Source of the DNA: Selaginella tamariscina
Lineage: Eukaryota; Streptophyta; Lycopodiopsida; Selaginellales; Selaginellaceae
NCBI GenBank assembly: GCA_003024785.1
Contig: PUQB01000923.1
Coordinates: 1 to 64,000 of the forward strand
Reading direction: 5' to 3'
DNA length: 64,000 nucleotides
Shown: in pieces, positions 63,063 to 64,000 of the stretch
Position numbering within the stretch: position 1 is the first letter of the stretch
How the letters are laid out: every line of letters begins with the position of its first letter
Notes under the pieces: generated by a model
What the model was told of the DNA's origin: nothing
Seen by the model: only the letters and a program-made list of their open reading frames with translations
Database searches by the model: none
Made by a program: the position numbers and the translations under genes

Positions 63063-64000
63063 AATTTTATTGATTTATCTATCTTTGGCACACACACACA
63101 CACATTCCTACACACACATACATATATAGAGAGAGACTAATAGTATGAAATAATTAAGAATATATATATATATATAGACTATTGCGTGAATATATATAGA
63201 GACTATTGCGTGAAGGGCGGCGGGATTATATATAGAGACTATTGCACGGAGGGCCTGCATGAAGGGCGGCGGGATTAATCCCACCGCCCATGACCTGCAT
63301 GGAGGGCTTGCGTGAAGGGCGGCGGGATTATATATAGAGACTATTGCGCGGAGGGCCTGCATGAAGGGCGGCGAGATTAATCCCACCGCCCATGACCTGC
63401 ACGAAGGGCCTGCATGAAGGGCGGCGGGATTAATCCCGCCACCATGACCTATGCGGAGGGCTTGCGTGAAGGGCGGCAAGACTAATCCCGTCGCCCATGA
63501 CTTGCATGGAGGGCCTACGTGAAGGGCGGCGGGATTAATCCCGTCGCCCATATATATGTGTGTGTGCGCATGATTTAGGAGAGGGTGATGGAATTAATAT
63601 CACCGCACTCCACGCATGCCATGGGCAGCGGGATTAATCTTGCCGACCCTTCTATGCCTAGTGGCAAGATTAATCCCGCTGTCCCTTCGAGGAGGCATGA
63701 AAATGGTAGAAGGATTAATTCCCTTCACTGGGCATAAGGGGTGGTGAGATTAATCTCACCACCCTTTATGTCTCAATAAGTGTGGGGCGAGATTAATCCC
63801 GCCAACCGCCATTATCCTTATGAGAGTGTCATGGGCGAGATTAGTCCTCCTCATCAAGCATGGAAGGGGTGGCATGATTAATCTCGCCACCCTTCTCTGT
63901 CTCCTGAATTGGTGAGCCAAATCAATCCCGACCACTTTTGTCTGAGACGGAAAAGGGTTACCACACATTAGTTCAGGGGACTGAGAAGGGTGGTGATCTC
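61691..64000. mobile_element. Partial second copy of the 20-kb element's central region
   Basis: In the same order as 33.17-41.0 kb, without the nested retrotransposon: CACATATGCACACACATGCACA, the CATGCATGATCC repeat zone (61980-62240), GAGGTGTATGTGATACACCC (62369), TTTAGGGTTTAGGTATATTC, a GGCGGC run (62580), microsatellite units (62770-63120) and a palindrome array. It runs off the window. No TIR is visible at 61690, so it is an internal fragment, a recombinant, or joined by another event. Confidence 0.65.
63215..64000. repeat. Palindrome array 3 (open at the window edge)
   Basis: About a dozen GGCGGGATTAATCCCGCC-type units, many with variants (CCCACC, GGCGAGATTAATCCCGCC). Spacers such as CATGACCTGCATGGAGGGC differ from arrays 1 and 2, while the last 100 bp share CTGAGACGGA.AAGG and GACTGAGAAGGGTGG with array 2. 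Confidence 0.9.

Overview
The window looks like nuclear DNA of a land plant. It is AT-rich, crowded with CA/GT and TA microsatellites, and carries interstitial TTTAGGG telomere-type repeats. Its recognisable gene pieces are plant-type: a class III peroxidase exon, an intron-rich omega-amidase, VPS34 phosphatidylinositol 3-kinase fragments and a Dof-like finger. The lineage cannot be fixed from sequence alone; a non-seed plant is a guess.

Layout. 1-9.9 kb is mostly debris: a retroelement scrap, a peroxidase first exon inside a 1-kb segment with 55-bp perfect inverted ends, two decayed copies of an acidic/Dof-like gene, and a macrodomain pseudogene. 10.4-14.4 kb (minus) is a nine-exon gene for an unrecognised 511-residue protein. 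14.7-17.8 kb (minus) is an eleven-exon omega-amidase gene. 18.2-18.7 kb is a Tourist/Harbinger-like MITE. 19.2-25.3 kb and 50.0-57.6 kb hold four related units (A, B, C, D), each an acidic-protein gene copy followed by fragments of the VPS34 5' region.

The main result is a composite DNA transposon of about 20 kb. It has 26/27-bp terminal inverted repeats at 27167-27192 and 46984-47010, and a 5-bp target duplication TAAAT. The duplicated block at 57.6-61.7 kb supplies the intact empty site (TAAAT at 59381-59385). A 3.6-kb inversion (about 25338-28934) later flipped the left end with its flank and cut the element's DUF7869 (candidate transposase) gene in two; the halves meet in frame across the breakpoints. 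The element carries two divergent gene sets that read towards its two ends: DUF7869 on the left, and on the right a ParB-like/DNA-methyltransferase-like gene followed by, and probably spliced to, an FCP1/NLI-type HAD phosphatase domain. Between them lie two arrays of the 18-bp palindrome GGCGGGATTAATCCCGCC, long CA/TA microsatellites, telomere-like repeats and a nested, broken Ty3/gypsy retrotransposon. A partial second copy of the element's centre starts at about 61.69 kb and runs off the window.

How parts may work together (inference): DUF7869 has the look of a DDE-type transposase with a helix-turn-helix, while the ParB/methyltransferase-like protein sits beside hundreds of bases of perfect palindromes, one variant of which lies inside its own intron. 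That suggests a protein-palindrome recognition system carried by a transposon. Several frame changes show that this copy is probably no longer active.
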